A DNA stretch of 64,000 bases, taken from NCBI GenBank assembly GCA_900239685.1, contig OENT01000066.1, positions 62,001-126,000 of the forward strand, in the 5' to 3' direction. Numbering within the stretch: position 1 is the first letter of the stretch; every line of letters starts with the position of its first letter. This DNA comes from Rotaria macrura. Lineage: Eukaryota; Rotifera; Eurotatoria; Philodinida; Philodinidae. Both the position numbers and the translations under genes were made by a program. Under the pieces are notes generated by a model that did no database searches, had not been told where the DNA came from, and was given only the letters and a program-made list of their open reading frames with translations. Below are positions 58,925 to 64,000 of the stretch, one piece after another.

Positions 58925-59760
58925 TGCAGTTTCAACTACATTGGCTTCCAATTTTATGATAACAATGATTCATTTTTCTCATTTTCCGTTTGATCTGTTT
59001 TTTGTGTTCATCGTTTTTCTTTGTTTTTTTTCTTTAAAAATCTACGAAACAAATACATCAATGTTACTATTTCTCTCTGCTTCCGAACCACACTTTGCCA
59101 GTCTTGTGTATGATTATACTTTACATTTCAACATTGAGTAAGTACTTTTCAATACGGATCGCTCAAAATAAGAGACTACAAAGTACATTTCACTCTATTC
59201 TGGAGGAATTCAAGAAAACAACATTCAGCAAAGGAATTCAATCCTCCAAAAGAAAAGCTGTTCATGAGTAAAGTTCGATTCGATTTGAGCATGTTTGTGT
59301 GAGTGTGAGGAAAATGATGGTGTTCAGATCACTAGAAGCAGGATGACACGTACATCCACAGCCAGATTCGTTTAAAGCCATGTGAAAGAACTGAATCCCA
59401 TTATTCTATGGCGTTATTTTATGCACAAAAATCTATCTAATGTTATCATTCTATTCTTTAAAAAAATCGTAATGCTGTTTGCGTATGTGTTACGTGCAGG
59501 TTAATTTTTTTATAGTTCAATAATGAGTATAAATCCTACGATTAGGATTCCCTCCTCTCTAGTTCACTGCATTACAACTTGACTGCAGTTATTTTAGTAA
59601 TAGGACTGAAAAAAAGTAGTAAGTACTAATAGAGAATAACAGCATGGTTAAGACTATTGAAGTTCATTCGAAAATCATTGCTGAACACTAATGTGGAAAT
59701 AAACCATTGATTTCACTTTTCGTAAAAAATCTTCGAATGACAATTATGCTTATACATAAA

Positions 59761-62580
59761 TAGGATTAATTGACTTGTTAAGTTTTTCGTTATAAAACGT
59801 ATCTTTATTCTACTCGAAATATTGCGTTTGTGTCATCGTTCAATATCATCATGGTAATGAAATCGACCATTGGCGTTGGTATGCATAATAGGGCAGTTGA
59901 TTTCTATCATTATTAGAGTATCGTTTCGAATGATTTTTTTATCAAACAAGGCATTATTACCATTTTGGTCACTTTAAAGTTGATTTTCAAATGCTGATAT
60001 AGCTGCGGATTTAGATGACTAGATCACTTTCTCAGATCGACTACTATAACGTATTATTGAACTTGACTGCGTTCCAGTTTTTTCCTTCTCACCATACTTC
60101 TTGCCATACTTGAACTGGAAAAAAATTTCATAAATGAAATGGGACCTGCAACTGCTGGTAATGGTGTGGGATCTAGAATTGAGAATTCTCTTCGATTTTT
60201 GACTACGACTAGTGTTCGAAATTAGTTCATGCTTATCTTTCATTCCTTTCCCACGAGCATCAAGCTAATCATCGATTGAATTTGCAAGAATCAAAATTGC
60301 TATTTTATTTGATAGAAGCAGAAAAAGTGTACAATGATTTATCAGCCAATCATAACCATGCTTTAATTCCCGATCGAATCATATGATTCACCATAATTTC
60401 TTTCTCTTTTGAAACCATCGTTCCAGTAAACTGTAGAGTTTTTTCGACATGATCAGTAGATGTTCTTCAAATCACTGATTACGGACAATATAGAGTTCCA
60501 TTTTCCTCTTATCTATAGTGTACTATTATTCGTTTTGGCGCAAACGTTCGATAAAATGAATGTGTCGAATGAAACAGACAATTTTCTTTTCTTACTATAA
60601 TCTTCAGTATTATGTCACAATGGAGAATGTATGTGAGTGTAAATTGACTTAATCCTTGGGTGAATCGCATACTTCCTTGAATTTAGTAATTCAAGAATGT
60701 TAATTGGTGCTGCCATACATAAAGTTGAACTTGCATACTCTTAAGATATTTGCAACTGATGCTTTCGTCTTTGATCGTGATGAGTCATGTTAGTCTAAAC
60801 CGGAGAGTGCTTGTGTTGTGTATGTATTATATGAGTACATAATTCAAATATGATCGACAATCACATACTAAGTGATACCTTTGCACCGTTTCACTTTCAT
60901 AACACTCACGTTCGTAGTATTTTAACACGAAGAGACACATTGAAAAACAAAAGAGAAAAAAATACGAAACTATATCAACGTTCGTGCCACCTAGTTTCTA
61001 CGATAGTGTTACTAAATGATTTCAAGCATATAGCACAAGTTCTATCACCCGAGCTATCTCTTGCATTGCTACTCAACTATGTGGTATGCAGTTATCACTC
61101 TATCAAAACGTATATTAGTAAAATCAAGATTTTATTATAAATAAGTAAAGTGATGAATTTGTTGTCAATGAATCGTCAGAATGATAAAATCGACGTTGTA
61201 CATGTGAATTTGAATTATAAATCAGCAATGATCATGTTTGTTAAATAATTTTGTTCCATGTGATATTGGTACTCTTATCTTTTGTCAATATGCAAAGCAT
61301 CTTTTGAACAACTATCAGTTTTAACTAGGTCAAGACACAAATCTGTCATATTCATTATTGAATGCTATCTTGATTGACTACTGTAATACGATCAATCGTA
61401 ATAGAACATGTCTTGTACGGATAAGCTGTTCAAGCAACTGATTAACATGCATTTGTTAATTTGTTTTTTTGTGAGAGGTTCATGTTTCATGTATCTACAG
61501 TGAATTCAATAAGTGTACACTTATTTCTTCGATGAAGCGCACGAAATTTCTGACTTGTATGAAAGAATTGTTGGAAAACATTGTTATGTAATCTGATATT
61601 TGTATTGACAAGATCACTAAGGTTTTCTTTGAAAAGAGTTCTATCCTTCGCTATCATACACATTATGAGATGCACTGTTCTATAACTGAGATGATTCATA
61701 ATCAGCTAATGATTTTCAGCCATGCTTGTCAAGCAATTACCACATGACATTGATTAATCTTCTATCACAGACAAGATCTGACATCCAAATTAATTTTCTA
61801 CGTTGAATCATATCAAATAGCATATTTACAGGTATTAGTCGTTATATTTGATATCCCAATTCACAAATGAAAATCTAACTATATCATACAAATATAGATC
61901 GTACCGGGGCCAAAATACTGCGCATAAAAGGATAGACATATAGAATTTGCCACATAACTGAAAATAATCATCCTAAAAACGAATAGATTCATAGTAAATC
62001 TTTTTCGACGAATAACGCATCTTATTTTTAAAGAATGTTACTTTCGCTCTTTGAATTTTGATGGAAATTACTTAAAAAACGAACTCCAACTTATCTGAAT
62101 CTGATGCACTGTATCGGACATGAATGAAGAAACGTACATCAAAGAATTCCTTACAATGGCAAATTCAAATCTTGACCAAGTTGAACGTGTATCTAGCACA
62201 TACTAGATGATTGCTTGCCTAAAAATCAGTTAATTAAAGTGTGTTAAAATTTAGTAAAAGATAAAAATGAAAGTTGAACAAGTTTCAATTCACTTGATTA
62301 ACACTTTATAAATGATAGAATTAATGAAGCGAATTCTTCTCAAATCTTTCTTTTATTCTGACTCAATGACCATTTGTTAGATCTAGTTAAATAGATGTAC
62401 AATCTATCATAACTCTGTAACGTCACATTTTCGTTTAAAAACACAAGCGCCCTCTGACGGCTAGATCGAATAAAGATCATTCGATCCACATATTATTGCA
62501 CTTTACGCTCTAAATTAATACATATACTAAAACATACCACGTAAGGAGAAAAACAGAAAGCAAAAAGAAATTTGGTTATT
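59761..62580. other. Gene-free AT-rich spacer
   Basis: After block B ends, no exon, repeat or RNA gene could be supported up to the CNNM gene. Its right end should hold the CNNM promoter; an acceptor-like TTATTTCAG directly precedes that ATG. Confidence 0.45.
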
Positions 62581-62584
62581 TCAG

Positions 62585-63699
62585 ATGTGGGAATATATTT
62601 TCATATGGTTATACTGTATTTTAAATGTTCTGAATGTATCTGCAACAACAACAGTATCATCACCATCATCATTTCGCAGTAGCACTTCGAACAATGAACC
62701 AACAATAAATAATTTTCTTGTTCTTTCATCAAATTTGGAAACAGTTATAAGATTTGAACCTAAGCAGGGTTGGATGCTGAATGAAGAAAAAAAACTTCGT
62801 CTTTATTTGAGTGGTACTAATCTTCAAAATAGTTCAATTGTGTTTTCAACTACATTTAATAAATGTATCTCAAATGATTACATATCGCCTATTTATTCAT
62901 TATCATCTTCATCAATTACTGAGATAAGTGTTGAACTTCAAAGTTTATCAAAGGCCCATTCATTGGTGTACGTTTGTCTATTAACATCAACGAATATATC
63001 ATTATCCTCATTAAATAATGATAATAGCAATAATGATGTCGCAGTTCATCAAGCGACACAATTGGGAGGTGCCTATTTTACTTTTGTAAGAGAGAAAAGT
63101 CGATTACCATTTTCAGCAAAGATATGTTTAATTCTCATGCTATTTATTGTTTCTGGTTTCTTCAGGTAGTGAGAACAAGTCTTCTTCGTATGTCATTATA
63201 TTTTGTTTCGTATTTAGTGGTTTAAATTTAGGCTTAATGTCATTAAGTGTCAATGATTTATGTTTAATAGCTGAATCAGAAGATACGGCACTACGTTATT
63301 ATGCTCGACGAGTTTTACCATTGAGAAAACGTGGCAATTATTTATTATGTTCAATTGTTTTATCAAATGTTTTGGTTAATTCATTGGGTACTGTGTTACT
63401 TGATTCACTTGTACATGGCCTATTTACTGTTCTTGTTTCAACAATAATGATTGTGCTCATGGGTGAAATTATTCCTCAAGCTATTTGTTCACGTTACGGA
63501 TTGATTATCGGCGCACATACACATGTCATAACATGGATATCGATGATTCTTACCGGCATTATTTCATATCCATTGGGTTTCGTTTTGGATAAAATTCTTG
63601 GACAAGAGGTCACTGCTTCGTATACACGTGATCAAATAGCTGTAATGTTGACACGAATCAATGCTGATATTGAAAAACCAGAACTTGATGTTATTACAG
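62585..63699 (+). CDS. CNNM/cyclin M magnesium transporter, N-terminal part
   Basis: Two exons lie in the window: 62585-63165 and 63218-63699, joined at FF|SGLNLGLMSL with matching phase across a 52-nt intron. The 354 residues seen comprise a signal peptide (1-20), a Ser/Asn-rich extracellular domain typical of metazoan CNNMs (about 25-165), and the DUF21/CNNM transmembrane domain. TM1 is at about 177-200 with SGLNLGLMS, then SNVLVNSLGTVLLD (243-256), MGEIIPQAICSRYG (275-288), and the LDKILGQEVTASYTRDQI motif (317-334) leading to the CBS-pair linker. CNNMs move or regulate Mg2+ at the plasma membrane. After LDVIT|G the donor GTATGA at 63700 opens an intron not closed before 64000, so the CBS and cNMP-binding-like domains lie outside. 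AG directly precedes the ATG, so a 5' UTR intron or trans-spliced leader is possible. Confidence 0.9.
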
Positions 63700-64000
63700 G
63701 TATGACAGATAAAAATCGTCGCAAGTCCAGAACCTGTTCAGTGTCTCATGTTCGAAACCAATGAGTCTTGATGGATCGAGAAATTGTCAAAACATGTTTG
63801 TCGGAAAATATTTATTGAAAGTATGACTCGTACATTGTTTGACGTGAATGTGACACTACTACTAATTTTAAAATTTAGCTAAACAATTCTGAATACTTAT
63901 CTAATTTACTTCTTTTCCGAGAAAATTTACATTAGATTGCATGTTTTCGTTTTTTGCTCCAACAATAATATCGCACTTGAGCTCATCATAGAGATAGATT
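63700..64000 (+). other. Open intron of the CNNM gene to the window edge
   Basis: The reading frame runs on to a stop at 63762-63764, but the sequence past 63700 no longer resembles CNNM (the expected DVMTP-type motif is absent). This is therefore read as intron, longer than 300 nt. Confidence 0.6.

Larger units (their letters stand above)
50045..59760. repeat. Segmental duplication, block B
   Basis: Direct, diverged copy of block A (see 38025-47745). Private additions are a patch of coding relics (50250-52190), a tRNA-bearing palindrome (about 52200-52415), an expanded tandem array (53637-55945) with a nested pair of elements, a foldback at 55970-56514 and a MITE at 57195-57381. It lacks the private elements of block A at 39595, 40344, 47163 and 47746. 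Confidence 0.85.

Overview
This is a eukaryotic, AT-rich window. Genes are broken by short introns of about 51-52 nt with GT..AG ends (2557-2607, 15931-15982, 63166-63217) alongside a few introns of 0.8-1.2 kb. Genes are sparse and separated by long AT-rich spacers. Animal families are present: a tachykinin-like neuropeptide precursor, the CNNM magnesium transporter, GNL2, and a WAP/antistasin protein. They sit next to an intronless PhoD-like phosphatase of a type better known from fungi and microbes. Together with AG acceptor-like sites just upstream of several start codons, this fits a rotifer, probably a bdelloid with a roomy Rotaria-like genome. The taxon is an inference; no marker here proves it.

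Layout. 1-37.6 kb is mostly single-copy: a neuropeptide precursor (2617-2910, +), a PhoD-like phosphatase (7864-9765, +), five-exon GNL2 (14866-18752, +), a Crypton-derived DUF3504 protein (23285-24883, -), a small secreted glycoprotein candidate (30683-31183, +), a two-exon single-pass membrane protein (34180-34747, -), and a secreted protein with a duplicated WAP-antistasin unit (36711-37499, +). The long stretches between them hold only microsatellites and small hairpins.

38-59.8 kb is the striking part. It is an old tandem segmental duplication of about 9.7 kb: block A about 38025-47745, block B about 50045-59760. Each block carries one copy of an unrecognised Cys-rich gene family (45168-46537 and 57527-58924). 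In both copies the start codon is split by a roughly 900-nt intron (AT^G), and that intron contains a block of about 290 nt that is almost identical between the copies although the proteins are only about half identical. The blocks have been peppered with different inverted-repeat DNA elements. Because each insertion is in only one block, the other gives an empty site, and element ends and target duplications can be read directly (39595-40004, 47163-47519; less exactly 47746-49878). Block B also has a tRNA-like gene in the middle of a palindrome, a tandem array of about 0.5-kb units, and nested foldback elements.

59.8-64 kb returns to single-copy sequence and ends inside a CNNM/cyclin M transporter gene (62585 to beyond the window).

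No operon, CRISPR array, rRNA gene or viral gene was seen. The genes look independent; the theme of the accessory region is duplication plus serial insertion of small non-autonomous DNA transposons.
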